The notes under the pieces: generated by a model | Database searches by the model: none | Told to the model about the DNA's origin: nothing | Seen by the model: the letters and a program-made list of their open reading frames with translations, nothing else | Assembly: GCA_036510675.1 (NCBI GenBank) | Contig: DATCDN010000104.1 | Location: 1-64,000, forward strand | DNA: 64,000 nt | From: JAATGI01 sp036510675 | GTDB lineage: Bacteria > Pseudomonadota > Alphaproteobacteria > ATCC43930 > CGMCC-115725 | Reading direction: 5' to 3' | Translations under genes and position numbers: made by a program | Shown here: in pieces, positions 1 through 8,595 of the stretch | Position numbering within the stretch: the first letter of the stretch is position 1 | How the letters are laid out: each line of letters opens with the position of its first letter

Positions 1-117
1 AAAATCCGTAATGCCTCACCCAAGCCGTTCCGCTGGACAAAATCCGCCGACGATATCTTGGCATCGATCAACCGCTTCTGCCGTCGAACACTCGACACCA
101 ACGCAAACCGTGCATAG
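1..117 (+). mobile_element. IS630-family transposase, C-terminal end only (left edge of window)
   Basis: Reading from base 1, an open frame of 38 codons ends at TAG 115-117. Its translation contains KPFRWTKSADDILASINRFC, the typical last segment of IS630/Tc1-type DDE transposases (KPF-W-K-TADEIL--I-RFC). The catalytic DDE residues would lie to the left of the window. Whether the element is intact cannot be judged here. The terminal inverted repeat should fall just downstream; GGGACACTAG at 131-140 contains CTAG, a common IS630-type target sequence, but no partner end is available to confirm it. Confidence 0.75.
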
Positions 118-170
118 GAACTTCAGAATCGGGACACTAGCCCGCCTATAACCGTCGCGAAAGGCCGCCG

Positions 171-986
171 ATGTTCGTCATTCCCTATCCCGCGATCGAT
201 CCGGTACTGGTGTCGATCGGCCCGTTCGCGGTGCGCTGGTACGCGCTTGCCTATATCGTGGCGCTGTTGCTGGGCTGGCGCTATTGCAATGGGCTGGCGC
301 GGCGCTGGGAGGCGCGCGGCACGCCGGTCGCCGGCCCGCGCGAGTTCGACGATTTCCTGGTCTGGGCGACCATCGGCGTCGTGCTGGGCGGCCGCATCGG
401 CTATGTGCTGTTCTATAATTTCGCCTACTATCTGCACAATCCGGCCCAGGCGCTGGAAGTGTGGCATGGCGGCATGTCCTTTCACGGCGGCGCCGGCGGG
501 GTGTGCGTCGCCATCGTGCTGTTCTGCCGCCGCCGCCATCTGCTGCTGCTGCGCTTCGCCGATCTGATCGCCTGCGCGGTGCCGATCGGGCTGTTCCTGG
601 GGCGCATCGCCAATTTCATCAATGGCGAGCTGTGGGGGCGGCCGACCGACGTCGCCTGGGCGATGGTGTTCCCGACGGGCGGCCCGGTGCCGCGCCACCC
701 GAGCCAGCTCTATGAGGCGGCACTGGAAGGGCTGGTGCTGTTCCTGATCCTGTTTTTCGCCCAGCGTTCGGACCGGGTGCGGGCGCGGCCCGGCACCATC
801 ACGGGCGTATTCCTGGTGGGCTATGGCGCGTTCCGCATCTTCGCGGAATTCTTCCGCGAGCCGGATCAGCAGCTCGGCTTTCTCTGGGGCGGCGCGACGA
901 TGGGCCAGATTCTGTCGGTGCCGCTGGTGATCGCCGGCCTGTTCCTGGTGTGGTACGCCCGGCGGCGCCAGCCGGTGAGCGCGTGA
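171..986 (+). CDS. lgt: Prolipoprotein diacylglyceryl transferase
   Basis: Lgt moves the diacylglyceryl group of phosphatidylglycerol onto the lipobox cysteine of prolipoproteins in the inner membrane, the first step of lipoprotein maturation. The 271-residue product has the usual multi-span hydrophobic profile. The family signatures are visible: HGGMSFHGG at about residues 99-107 (catalytic His region) and GRIANFINGELWGR at about 144-157 (the conserved Arg/Asn/Gly block). GAAAGG lies 6 bases before the ATG and supports this start. It leads a tight forward cluster: its TGA overlaps the GTG of the next gene, so translational coupling is likely. An exported lipoprotein is encoded three genes further on. 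Confidence 0.96.
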   Translation: MFVIPYPAIDPVLVSIGPFAVRWYALAYIVALLLGWRYCNGLARRWEARGTPVAGPREFDDFLVWATIGVVLGGRIGYVLFYNFAYYLHNPAQALEVWHGGMSFHGGAGGVCVAIVLFCRRRHLLLLRFADLIACAVPIGLFLGRIANFINGELWGRPTDVAWAMVFPTGGPVPRHPSQLYEAALEGLVLFLILFFAQRSDRVRARPGTITGVFLVGYGAFRIFAEFFREPDQQLGFLWGGATMGQILSVPLVIAGLFLVWYARRRQPVSA

Positions 987-2026
987 ACGATCTGGCCCGG
1001 ATGCTGGCCCGGCGCATTCACGAGACCGGGCCGATAACGGTAGGCGAGTATATGGCGGCGGTCGTGCCGCATTATTACGCCGGGCGCGATCCCTTGGGCG
1101 CCGGCGGCGATTTCATCACCGCGCCGGAGATCAGCCAGATGTTCGGCGAGCTGCTGGGCCTGTGGTGCGCCGAGACGTGGCGCGCCATGGGCGCGCCGCG
1201 GCCCTTTATCCTGGCCGAGCTGGGACCGGGGCGCGGCACCTTGATGCGCGACGCGCTGCGCGCGCTGCGGCTGGTGCCGGAATGCCGCGCCGCGCTCGCG
1301 CTGCATCTGGTCGAGACCAGCTCGCCCTTGCGCGACATTCAGGCGCGCGCGCTGGCTGACGCGGCGCCGCATTGGCATGCGCGGGCCGAGAACATTCCCG
1401 ATGGGCCGCTGATCCTGATCGCCAACGAGTTTCTCGACGCGCTGCCGATCCGGCAATTCGAGCGTCTGAAAGAAGGCTGGCGGGAACGGCGCGTCGGCTA
1501 TGCGCTTGATCGCTTCACCTTCGTCCTCGATGGCGAAATCGCGCCCGCCGCGATGGCGGAGCCGCTCGGCGCGATCCGCGAGACATCGCCCGCGGCATAC
1601 GCCCTGGCGGCATGGCTCGGCAGCCGCGTCGCGCACCAGGGCGGCGCCGCGCTGCTGATCGATTACGGCTACCTGGCGAGTGGGACCGGCGAGACCTTGC
1701 AGGCCTTGCGCGCGCACCAGCGCGCCGACGTGCTGAGCGAGCCGGGCGAGGCCGACCTCACCGCCCATGTCGATTTCGCCGCGCTGGCCACGGCCGCCGC
1801 GACGGCGGGTGCCCAGATCGCCGGCCCGGTGGCGCAGGGTGCGTTCCTCCAGCGGCTCGGTATCGAGGTGCGCGCCGCGCGCCTGATCGCGGCCGCCGCC
1901 GAATCCCAGGCGGTGGCGATCGCGGCGGCCTATCGCCGGCTGGTCGATCCCGACGCCATGGGCGCGCTGTTCAAGGTGATGGCGATCGCCGATCCGGCCT
2001 TGCCGCCGCTGGCGGGGTTCGCATGA
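983..2026 (+). CDS. MidA/NDUFAF7-type SAM-dependent protein arginine methyltransferase
   Basis: A 347-residue SAM-dependent methyltransferase of the DUF185/MidA family, whose mitochondrial member NDUFAF7 methylates an arginine of the complex I subunit NDUFS2. Visible signatures are GDFITAPEIS at about residues 42-51 and the SAM-binding loop ELGPGRGTL at about 79-87, followed by an ANEFLDALP-type motif. The GTG at 983 is preferred because it overlaps the lgt stop as GTGA; an upstream ATG at 950 would only add an unconserved tail inside lgt. Its own stop overlaps the ATG of the next gene. The bacterial substrate is inferred from the mitochondrial homologue. Confidence 0.9.
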   Translation: MNDLARMLARRIHETGPITVGEYMAAVVPHYYAGRDPLGAGGDFITAPEISQMFGELLGLWCAETWRAMGAPRPFILAELGPGRGTLMRDALRALRLVPECRAALALHLVETSSPLRDIQARALADAAPHWHARAENIPDGPLILIANEFLDALPIRQFERLKEGWRERRVGYALDRFTFVLDGEIAPAAMAEPLGAIRETSPAAYALAAWLGSRVAHQGGAALLIDYGYLASGTGETLQALRAHQRADVLSEPGEADLTAHVDFAALATAAATAGAQIAGPVAQGAFLQRLGIEVRAARLIAAAAESQAVAIAAAYRRLVDPDAMGALFKVMAIADPALPPLAGFA

Positions 2027-2781
2027 TCACGCTCGCGGCGCTCGGCGCGCCCGGCATGGCGCATGGGTTTTTCACGCGCGACGGCGGCGTCAGCACCGGC
2101 ATCTATGCCTCGCTGAATTGCGGGCTAGGGTCGCGCGACGAGGCGGCGGCGGTGGCCGAGAATCGCGCCCGCGCCGCCGTCGCGCTGGGCCTGCCCCGCG
2201 ACGCCATCGTCACCAACAATCAGGTGCATGGCCGCGTCGTCGTGACGCTCGACGGCATCGCCTCCGCGGCCGAGCGGCCCAAAGCCGATGGCATGGTGAC
2301 GCGCCGGCGCGGCATCGCGCTCGGCATTCTCACCGCCGATTGCGTGCCGGTGCTGTTCGCCGATGCCGAGGCGGGCGTGATCGGCGCCGCGCATGCCGGC
2401 TGGCGCGGGGCGATTGGCGGCGTGCTCGACGCGACGCTTGCGGCGATGGTGGCGCTGGGCGCGCGACCCGCGCGCATTCATGCCGGGATCGGCCCCGCGA
2501 TCGCACAGGCATCCTATGAGGTCGGGCCGGAATTTCCGGCGCCGTTCCTGGCCCAGGACCCCGGCAACGCGCGATTCTTCATCGCACTCGACAGTGGCAA
2601 ATTCCGCTTCGACCTGCCGGCCTATGTGCGCCTGCGGCTCGACCAGCTCGACCTCGCCTCGGTCGCGGCCACCGGCGGCGATACGGCGGCCGAGCCGGCG
2701 CGGTTCTTCTCCTATCGGCGCTCGCGGCTGGCGGGCGAGCCGGATTACGGCCGCTTGCTATCGGCGATCGCGCTTCTATGA
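2023..2781 (+). CDS. pgeF: Peptidoglycan editing factor / laccase-domain protein PgeF (YfiH)
   Basis: A 252-residue multicopper-oxidase-like (DUF152/YfiH) protein. E. coli YfiH removes wrongly incorporated L-Ser from UDP-MurNAc precursors; related proteins act as purine nucleoside phosphorylases. The metal-site residues are in place: NQVHG (His about 69), TADCVPVLF (Cys about 107) and HAGWRG (His about 124). The ATG at 2023 overlaps the midA stop (ATGA). The same frame is open further upstream, but that part lies inside midA and is not conserved. The end overlaps the next gene by four bases, giving a chain of coupled starts from lgt onward. Confidence 0.92.
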   Translation: MITLAALGAPGMAHGFFTRDGGVSTGIYASLNCGLGSRDEAAAVAENRARAAVALGLPRDAIVTNNQVHGRVVVTLDGIASAAERPKADGMVTRRRGIALGILTADCVPVLFADAEAGVIGAAHAGWRGAIGGVLDATLAAMVALGARPARIHAGIGPAIAQASYEVGPEFPAPFLAQDPGNARFFIALDSGKFRFDLPAYVRLRLDQLDLASVAATGGDTAAEPARFFSYRRSRLAGEPDYGRLLSAIALL

Positions 2782-3701
2782 TCCGCCGCGCCAGAACCCC
2801 ATGCCCGTCTGACCCCGTGTCCCGCCCGATACCCTTTGCCGTGCCGCCCGTCCTGCTTTTGCTGGTGGCGCTGGCGGCGTGCCAGCCCTTGCCCCATCCC
2901 TTCGGCGAGAACCATCCGGTGCCGCTGTCCCCGATGATGAGCCCGCCCGACGCCGCCGGCATCGTCGTGCGCCCGATCGTCGGTGCGCCGCCGGCGGCGG
3001 CGGCGGCGCTGGCCGAGGCGATGGCCGATGCCCTGCGCAACGAGGACGTGCCGTCGGACACCGACGCCAGCAATCGCCACTCCTACCATTTGGGCGCCTC
3101 GGTCCGGGCCGAGCCGGCGGCCGACCGGACGCGCCTGATCGTCGCTTGGCAACTGACCGACGCGGCGGGCCGCGTCATGAGCCGCGAGACCATGACCCGC
3201 GAGGTGCCGAACGAAGCCTGGCGGCGCGGCGACGAGACCGTGGCCAAGTCCCTCGTTGCGACGCTGGCGCCGACCCTGGCCCGCCGGGTGGAAGGGGACA
3301 CGCCGGTCGAGCATGTCCCGCACGCCCCGGTCGTGGCGATCGCCCCGGTGATCGGCGCGCCCGGCGATGGCGGCCGCACGCTCGCCCTGTCGATCGCCGA
3401 TGCGCTGCGGCGGGCCGGAATTGCCCTGAAGGACAAGCCGGCCGACCAGGCAACCTATCTCCTCGCCTGCAAGATCGAGGTGGGCAAGCCGGCCGGCGGC
3501 CATCAGCAGGTCAAGATCGCGTGGACCGTGTCGCGGGCGGCCGGCGGCGAGATCGGCCAGGTCAGCCAGGAGAACGCGGTGCCGGCCGGCAGCCTCGACG
3601 GTCCCTGGGGCGATACCGCCTTCGATGTCGCCAATGCGGCGCTGGGCGGCATCGTGCAATTGATCCAACAGGCCCAGGCGGCCCTGCCCGCCGGGAAGTG
3701 A
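2778..3701 (+). CDS. Predicted lipoprotein of unknown function
   Basis: This 307-residue protein has an N-terminal hydrophobic segment ending in LVALAAC, a good lipobox, so the mature protein probably starts at Cys35 (Cys22 if translation starts at GTG 2817). The remainder is soluble and Ala/Pro-rich with no domain I can name. The ATG at 2778 overlaps the pgeF stop (ATGA), which suggests coupling; GTG 2817 would give a more usual 21-residue signal peptide and is a real alternative. Its place behind lgt-midA-pgeF and ahead of prs hints at an envelope role, but this is context only. Confidence 0.75.
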   Translation: MIRRARTPCPSDPVSRPIPFAVPPVLLLLVALAACQPLPHPFGENHPVPLSPMMSPPDAAGIVVRPIVGAPPAAAAALAEAMADALRNEDVPSDTDASNRHSYHLGASVRAEPAADRTRLIVAWQLTDAAGRVMSRETMTREVPNEAWRRGDETVAKSLVATLAPTLARRVEGDTPVEHVPHAPVVAIAPVIGAPGDGGRTLALSIADALRRAGIALKDKPADQATYLLACKIEVGKPAGGHQQVKIAWTVSRAAGGEIGQVSQENAVPAGSLDGPWGDTAFDVANAALGGIVQLIQQAQAALPAGK

Positions 3702-3816
3702 AGCGGCTGCGAAAGCGCATGGACAGGGGGATGACGGATTTGTTAAGTTCCGCCCCGCTCGGCGCCGGAAGCGTCCTTTTTCGCGTCCGGGGCTTCGATC
3801 CGCGGCTGAGAGCGTC

Positions 3817-4749
3817 ATGAAAATTCTTGCCTGCAACAGCAATCGGCCGCTTGCCGAAGCGATTTCGGCCTATTTGAACACGCCGCTGACCGATGCCAGC
3901 GTGCGGCGCTTTTCCGATATGGAAGTGTTCGTCGAAATCCATGAAAACGTCCGCGGCGAGGATGTTTTCGTGATTCAATCGACCTCCTATCCCGCCAACG
4001 ACAATCTGATGGAGCTGCTGGTCACGCTGGACGCGCTGCGGCGCTCCTCGGCGCGGCGCGCGACCGCGGTCATTCCCTATTTCGGCTATGCCCGCCAGGA
4101 CCGCAAGACCGCCTCGCGCTCGCCGATCTCGGCCAAGCTGGTCGCCAACATGATCACGGCGGCCGGCGCCGACCGGGTGCTGACGCTCGATCTCCATGCC
4201 GGGCAGATCCAGGGCTTTTTCGACATTCCGACCGACAATCTCTTCGGTCAGCCGGTGTTCGCCAAGGACATCAAGGAACGCTATAATGGCGACGATCTGG
4301 TGATCGTGTCGCCTGATGTCGGCGGCGTGGTGCGGGCGCGCAGCATCGCTCGCCGGCTGGAGGCGGACCTCGCCATCATCGACAAGCGGCGCGAGCGCGC
4401 CGGGGTGTCCGAGGTCATGAACATCATTGGCGAGGTCGAGGGCCGGCGCTGTATCCTGGTGGACGATATCGTCGATAGCGCCGGCACCCTGTGCAACGCC
4501 GCCGAGGCCCTAAAGGAGCGCGGCGCGAAATCGGTTTCCGCCTATGTCACCCATGGCGTATTGTCGGGCGGCGCGGTCGCGCGCGTCACCGCCTCGCCGA
4601 TCGAGCTGCTGGTGACCACGGATTCGATCCGCGCCACCGAGGCGCAGCGCCTGGCGCGCAACGTGCGCCAGTTGACCATTGCACCCTTGATCGCCGAAGC
4701 GATCCGCCGCATCAGCGAGGAACGCTCGGTCTCGAGCCTGTTCGATTAA
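3817..4749 (+). CDS. prs: Ribose-phosphate pyrophosphokinase (PRPP synthase)
   Basis: Prs makes PRPP from ribose 5-phosphate and ATP for nucleotide, His, Trp and NAD synthesis. The 310-residue length is normal for class I enzymes. The sequence shows the ATP-binding block FGYARQDRK at about residue 90, the LDLHAGQIQGFFDIP stretch, and the PRPP-binding loop CILVDDIVDSAGTLC at about 212-226. It begins 115 bases after the lipoprotein gene and is followed by a perfect 15-bp hairpin and a family-A repeat before rplY. Confidence 0.97.
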   Translation: MKILACNSNRPLAEAISAYLNTPLTDASVRRFSDMEVFVEIHENVRGEDVFVIQSTSYPANDNLMELLVTLDALRRSSARRATAVIPYFGYARQDRKTASRSPISAKLVANMITAAGADRVLTLDLHAGQIQGFFDIPTDNLFGQPVFAKDIKERYNGDDLVIVSPDVGGVVRARSIARRLEADLAIIDKRRERAGVSEVMNIIGEVEGRRCILVDDIVDSAGTLCNAAEALKERGAKSVSAYVTHGVLSGGAVARVTASPIELLVTTDSIRATEAQRLARNVRQLTIAPLIAEAIRRISEERSVSSLFD

Positions 4750-4750
4750 G

Positions 4751-4785
4751 CGACGATCGAGATGAAATGGTCATCTCGATCGTCG
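4751..4785. terminator. Perfect 15-bp hairpin after prs
   Basis: CGACGATCGAGATGA (4751-4765) is followed by AATGG and then the exact reverse complement TCATCTCGATCGTCG (4771-4785), starting one base after the prs stop codon. There is no T-tract, so it may act as an mRNA-stabilising or attenuating structure rather than a classical intrinsic terminator. Confidence 0.55.
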
Positions 4786-4846
4786 CCCCCGGGCTTGACC
4801 CGGGGATCCATCAGATGGATGCCCGGATCAAGTCCGGGCATGACGA
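4781..4846. repeat. REP-like element, family A, copy 1
   Basis: Two short hairpins in tandem: CCCCGGG-cttga-CCCGGGG (4787-4805) and GCCCGGA-tcaag-TCCGGGC (4821-4839), separated by ATCCATCAGATGGAT, itself palindromic. The outer ends CGTCG and TGACGA resemble inverted termini. A related copy lies at 60734-60818. Confidence 0.8.
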
Positions 4847-4921
4847 GTGAAACGTGTTTTGTTGTGTTCAACGGGATACCGGCACCCCTGGAGGCCGATC
4901 CCCACCAACCAAGGAGCGATC

Positions 4922-5680
4922 ATGCCTGAGATTCATACTATCCGCGCCGAGGCGCGCGACCGGGCGGGAAAGGGGCCGGCCCGGGAGACGCGCCGACAGG
5001 GCCGGGTTCCCGGGGTGCTGTACGGGGAAAAAGAACCACCGCAAATGATCAGCGTCGAGCCGCGCGCGCTGACCACCGAGATGAGCCGCCCCGGCTTCTT
5101 CGCCCGGCTGATCGAGGTCGAGATCGCCGATGGCGACAGCGCGTCCAAGCACCGGGTGCTGCCGCGCGACGTGCAGCTCGACCCGGTCACGGATCGCCCG
5201 CTGCATGTCGATTTCATGCGGGTCGGCAGCGACACGCCGATCCGCGTCGCGGTGCCGGTGGTGTTCATCAACCAGGGCGCCTCGCCGGGCCTGAAGCGCG
5301 GCGGCATTCTCAATATCGTGCGTCACGATATCGAACTGATCTGTCGGGCCGAGCATATTCCGGAACGCATCACCATTGATCTCGATGGGCTTGAAATCGG
5401 CGACAGCATTCACATCCATTCGGTGGTTCTGCCGGAAGGGGTGAAGCCCTCCGTCTCGCGCGACTTCACCGTCGCCTCGATCGCGGCGCCGACCGCGGTG
5501 CGCGAAGAGCAAGTCGCGGCGGCGGCGGCGGCAGCAGCCTCGAAAGCCGCCGCGGCCGCCGCGCTGGAGGCGGGCGAGGCCGAGGGTGCCGCGGGCACGC
5601 CGGGCGCCACGCCGGCGCCAGGGGCACCCCCGGCCGCCGGTGCGCCGGCCGGAGGCGCCGCCCCGGCCAAGAAGGGCTGA
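4922..5680 (+). CDS. rplY: 50S ribosomal protein L25/general stress protein Ctc
   Basis: L25 of the long CTC type binds 5S rRNA in the large subunit. The 252-residue product has the N-terminal L25 domain (start MPEIHTIRAEARDRAGKG, then RRQGRVPGVLYG at about residues 24-35) and the C-terminal TL5/CTC domain, including VLPRDVQLDPV and HVDFMRV. The last 50 or so residues are an Ala/Gly/Pro-rich tail. AAGGAG at 4911-4916 is well placed for ATG 4922; an in-frame ATG at 4847 lacks such a site. The pair rplY-pth is a common bacterial gene order. Confidence 0.95.
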   Translation: MPEIHTIRAEARDRAGKGPARETRRQGRVPGVLYGEKEPPQMISVEPRALTTEMSRPGFFARLIEVEIADGDSASKHRVLPRDVQLDPVTDRPLHVDFMRVGSDTPIRVAVPVVFINQGASPGLKRGGILNIVRHDIELICRAEHIPERITIDLDGLEIGDSIHIHSVVLPEGVKPSVSRDFTVASIAAPTAVREEQVAAAAAAAASKAAAAAALEAGEAEGAAGTPGATPAPGAPPAAGAPAGGAAPAKKG

Positions 5681-5691
5681 CGTCGCGCGGC

Positions 5692-6315
5692 ATGCGACTC
5701 CTTGTCGGCCTGGGCAATCCGGGGCCGCGATACGAGCGCAATCGGCACAATATCGGCTTCATGGCGGTGGAGGCGTTGCTCCGCCGCCATGAATTCCGCG
5801 CGGTGCGCAACCGGTTCGATGCCCATCTCGCGGAAGGCCAGATCGGCGCCGAGCGCGTCTTTGTCATGATGCCGCAAACCTTCATGAACGATTCCGGCAA
5901 TGCGGTGGGGCCGGCGGCGCGGTTCTACAAGATCGCGCCGGAAGAAGTGGCGGTGATCCATGACGAGGTCGATCTGGCGCCCGGCAAGCTGCGGGTCAAG
6001 CAGGGCGGCGGTTCGGCCGGCCATAACGGCATCCGGTCCATCGATGCCGGACTGGGTTATGATTATTGGCGGGTGCGCCTCGGCGTCGGCCATCCCGGCG
6101 CCAAGGAGCTGGTGCCCCATTGGGTGCTGCAGAATTTCACCGCCGAGGATATGAACTGGGTGACACCGCTGACCGAGGCGGTGGCCGAGGCGATGCCGAC
6201 CCTGGTGGCGGACGATCCGGCCGGGTTCATGAGCAAGGTGGCGCTGATCCTGAAGCCGCCCCGCCCGAAGCCGCCAAGGGAAGAGAAAGTCGACGATTCG
6301 AAAAAGGAAACCTGA
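5692..6315 (+). CDS. pth: Peptidyl-tRNA hydrolase
   Basis: Pth frees tRNA from prematurely released peptidyl-tRNA. The 207-residue protein shows the family landmarks: LVGLGNPGPRYERNRHNIGF at the N terminus with the catalytic His (about residue 20), MMPQTFMNDSGNAV, and the GGGSAGHNGIRSI loop. A charged Pro/Lys-rich C-terminal tail of about 20 residues is longer than in E. coli. It starts 11 bases after rplY, clearly in the same transcript. Confidence 0.96.
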   Translation: MRLLVGLGNPGPRYERNRHNIGFMAVEALLRRHEFRAVRNRFDAHLAEGQIGAERVFVMMPQTFMNDSGNAVGPAARFYKIAPEEVAVIHDEVDLAPGKLRVKQGGGSAGHNGIRSIDAGLGYDYWRVRLGVGHPGAKELVPHWVLQNFTAEDMNWVTPLTEAVAEAMPTLVADDPAGFMSKVALILKPPRPKPPREEKVDDSKKET

Positions 6316-6389
6316 ACCGCCAAGCCCGCCCCGGCCCACGAGCCGGGGAAGCCAAGACGTCAAGTTCATTACTCTACCACCAGCAGCGC

Positions 6390-6450
6390 GCCTCCCCGGC
6401 GAAAGCCGGGGTCCAGGTTTGCCATGGATACCGGCTTGCGCCGGTAAGGG
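6390..6450. repeat. REP-like element, family B, copy 1
   Basis: CCCCGGC-gaaa-GCCGGGG followed by TCCA, then after a short spacer TGGATACCGGC-ttgc-GCCGGTAAGG. The two half-elements form adjacent hairpins in the pth-ychF gap. The same design recurs at 32550-32640 and 47449-47510. Confidence 0.8.
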
Positions 6451-6509
6451 AGAATGAACTTGGCGCCTTGCGGTGAATTATTTTGTGGTGTGAAGGAAGT
6501 AGGACCGAG

Positions 6510-7607
6510 ATGGGTTTCAATTGCGGGATTGTTGGGCTGCCCAATGTCGGCAAATCGACGCTGTTCAATGCACTGACCGCGACGCAAGCGGCGGAGGCGG
6601 CGAACTATCCGTTCTGCACCATCGAGCCGAACATCGGCCGCGTCGCGGTGCCGGATGAGCGGCTGGACGTGTGCGCGCGCCTCGCGAAATCGGCCAAGAT
6701 CGTGCCGACCCAATTGGAATTCGTCGACATTGCCGGGCTGGTGCGCGGCGCCTCGAAGGGCGAGGGGCTGGGCAACCAGTTCCTGGGCCACATCCGCGCG
6801 GTCGATGCCATCGCCCATGTGCTGCGCTGTTTCGCCGACGGCAATGTCACGCATGTCGAGGGCTCGCTCGACCCCACGCGTGACGCCGAGACGGTGGAGA
6901 CGGAATTGCTGCTGGCCGATCTCGACAGTCTGGACCGGCGGGTCAGGGCCGCCGAAAAGAAGGCGCGCGGCCAGGACAAGGAGGCGAAGGCGCAACTGGC
7001 GCTGATGGAACGCGCCAATGCGTGGCTCGCCGAGGGCAAGCCCGCGCGTGATCTGGCGGTCGCGCCGGAGGAGGGGGCGATGTTCCGCGAGCTGCAGTTG
7101 ATCACCGCCAAGCCGGTGCTTTATATCGCCAATGTCGATGAGGCGTCGGCCGCCACTGGCAATGAATTGTCGGCCCAGGTCGCCGCCTATGCGGCGGCGC
7201 ACGGCGCCGGCTCGGTGGTGATTTCGGCCGCCATCGAATCCGAGCTGGCCCAGCTTTCCGACGCCGACAAGGGCGACTATCTGGCCAGCCTCGGCCTTGA
7301 CGAGCCGGGCCTGACACGGGTCATTGGCGCCGGCTATCGCCTCCTCGACCTCATCACCTTCCTCACCGTCGGCCCCAAGGAATCGAAGGCCTGGACCGTG
7401 GCCAAGGGCACCAAGGCACCGCGGGCGGCGGGCACGATCCACACCGATTTCGAGCACGGCTTCATCCGCGCCGAGACCATTTCCTACGCCGATTTCGTCG
7501 CCGCCGGCGGCGAGCAGGGCGCCCGCGAGGCCGGCCGCATGCGGCTCGAGGGCAGCGAGTATGTCGTGCAGGACGGCGACATTCTGCATTTCCGCTTCAA
7601 TGTTTAG
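6510..7607 (+). CDS. ychF: Redox-regulated Obg-family ATPase/GTPase YchF
   Basis: YchF/Ola1 is a universal ribosome-associated P-loop NTPase that prefers ATP. The 365 residues begin MGFNCGIVGLPNVGKSTLFN, with the Walker A/G1 loop at about residues 8-16. The G4 position reads NVDE rather than NKxD, the known basis for ATP preference. The C terminus carries the TGS-like domain (HTDFEHGFIRAET) and ends in DILHFRFNV, as is usual. An upstream in-frame start at 6483 adds nine unconserved residues. Linkage to pth is widely conserved. Confidence 0.96.
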   Translation: MGFNCGIVGLPNVGKSTLFNALTATQAAEAANYPFCTIEPNIGRVAVPDERLDVCARLAKSAKIVPTQLEFVDIAGLVRGASKGEGLGNQFLGHIRAVDAIAHVLRCFADGNVTHVEGSLDPTRDAETVETELLLADLDSLDRRVRAAEKKARGQDKEAKAQLALMERANAWLAEGKPARDLAVAPEEGAMFRELQLITAKPVLYIANVDEASAATGNELSAQVAAYAAAHGAGSVVISAAIESELAQLSDADKGDYLASLGLDEPGLTRVIGAGYRLLDLITFLTVGPKESKAWTVAKGTKAPRAAGTIHTDFEHGFIRAETISYADFVAAGGEQGAREAGRMRLEGSEYVVQDGDILHFRFNV

Positions 7608-7651
7608 CGGCCGGTTTCTATGATCGGCCATCGATAAAGAGGAGAATAAGC

Positions 7652-8323
7652 ATGGGCCAGAACGTAACGCTGACGGCCAAGGACGGGCATTCCTTCGCGG
7701 CCTATCGCGCCGACCCCGCCGGCGCGCCGAAGGGCGCGATCGTCGTCATTCAGGAGATTTTCGGCGTCAATCATCACATCCGCGCGGTGGCCGATGGCTT
7801 CGCCAAGGAGGGCTATGTCGCGGTGGCGCCCGCCCTATTCGATCGCGCCGAGAAAAACGTCGAGCTCGGCTATGACCAGGCCGGCATGACCGCCGGGCGC
7901 GGCCTGATCGGCAAGATCCCGATGGACAAGATCGCCGAGGACACCCAGGCCACCATCGATTACGCCCAGCAATTCGGCAAGGTCGGCATCGTCGGCTATT
8001 GCCTCGGCGGCTCGGTCGCCTTCACCGCCGCCACCAAGCTCAGCGGCATCGCGGCCGCGGTCGGCTATTACGGCGGCCAGATCGCCGCCAACGCGCAAAA
8101 CAAGCCCAAGGTCCCGACCCTGCTGCATTTCGGCGATCAGGATCAGAGCATCCCGATGACCGATGTCGAGAAGGTCAAGGCGGTGCGCGGCGGCGACACG
8201 GAAATCCATGTCTATCACGCGGGCCATGGCTTCAATTGCGACGAGCGGCCGAGCTATGAGGCGGAATCGGCCAAGCTTGCGCTAAGCCGCACGCTCGATC
8301 ATTTCAAGAAACATATCGGCTAG
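7652..8323 (+). CDS. Dienelactone hydrolase family protein
   Basis: An alpha/beta hydrolase of 223 residues in the carboxymethylenebutenolidase family. The Cys-Asp-His triad can be placed: GYCLGGS (Cys nucleophile, about residue 115), GDQDQSIP (Asp, about 167) and HAGHGFNCDERPSY (His, about 196). The family hydrolyses dienelactone in chlorocatechol degradation, but many members act on other esters; no catechol genes are nearby, so the substrate is open. GAGGAGAATAAGC precedes the ATG. It follows ychF by 44 bases and may be co-transcribed. Confidence 0.88.
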   Translation: MGQNVTLTAKDGHSFAAYRADPAGAPKGAIVVIQEIFGVNHHIRAVADGFAKEGYVAVAPALFDRAEKNVELGYDQAGMTAGRGLIGKIPMDKIAEDTQATIDYAQQFGKVGIVGYCLGGSVAFTAATKLSGIAAAVGYYGGQIAANAQNKPKVPTLLHFGDQDQSIPMTDVEKVKAVRGGDTEIHVYHAGHGFNCDERPSYEAESAKLALSRTLDHFKKHIG

Positions 8324-8328
8324 CTCTT

Positions 8329-8535
8329 TTAGGGCGCGGGAATCAGATCAAGCCGCCGCTCGATGCGTTCGACCCGTCTGTCGAGCGTGTCGAGCCGGCG
8401 AGACACGCTCGCATATTGTTCTTCGAGAATGCCGAGACGTTCCTTGACCTCGCGCATATCGTCGGCGATCCGGTCGACTTTCTCATCCAGCCGACGCAGA
8501 TAGGTCAACGTCAGGCTCTCGACATTGTCGCTCAT
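8329..8535 (-). CDS. Small coiled-coil protein of unknown function
   Basis: This 68-residue protein is almost wholly amphipathic helix: heptads run through LRRLDEKVDRIADDMREVKE and on to RRLDTLDRRVERIERRLD. Similar short proteins with the YLRRLDEKVDRI-type start are common, unnamed genes in Alphaproteobacteria. It lies between two forward genes, tail to tail with the hydrolase (6 bases apart). The helix pattern and codon use favour a real gene, but no function can be assigned. Confidence 0.65.
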   Translation of the reverse strand: MSDNVESLTLTYLRRLDEKVDRIADDMREVKERLGILEEQYASVSRRLDTLDRRVERIERRLDLIPAP

Positions 8536-8595
8536 GGTCGAAGCCTATCGCGGGTGAATGTCTGTGTCGAGTAGGGGGGAGGGTCAGGAGGCGCG

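Noticed and set aside
4800..4846. Direct-repeat spacing that could suggest a CRISPR array
   Set aside because: The repeats are palindromic pairs scattered singly in the window, without regular spacers or cas genes.
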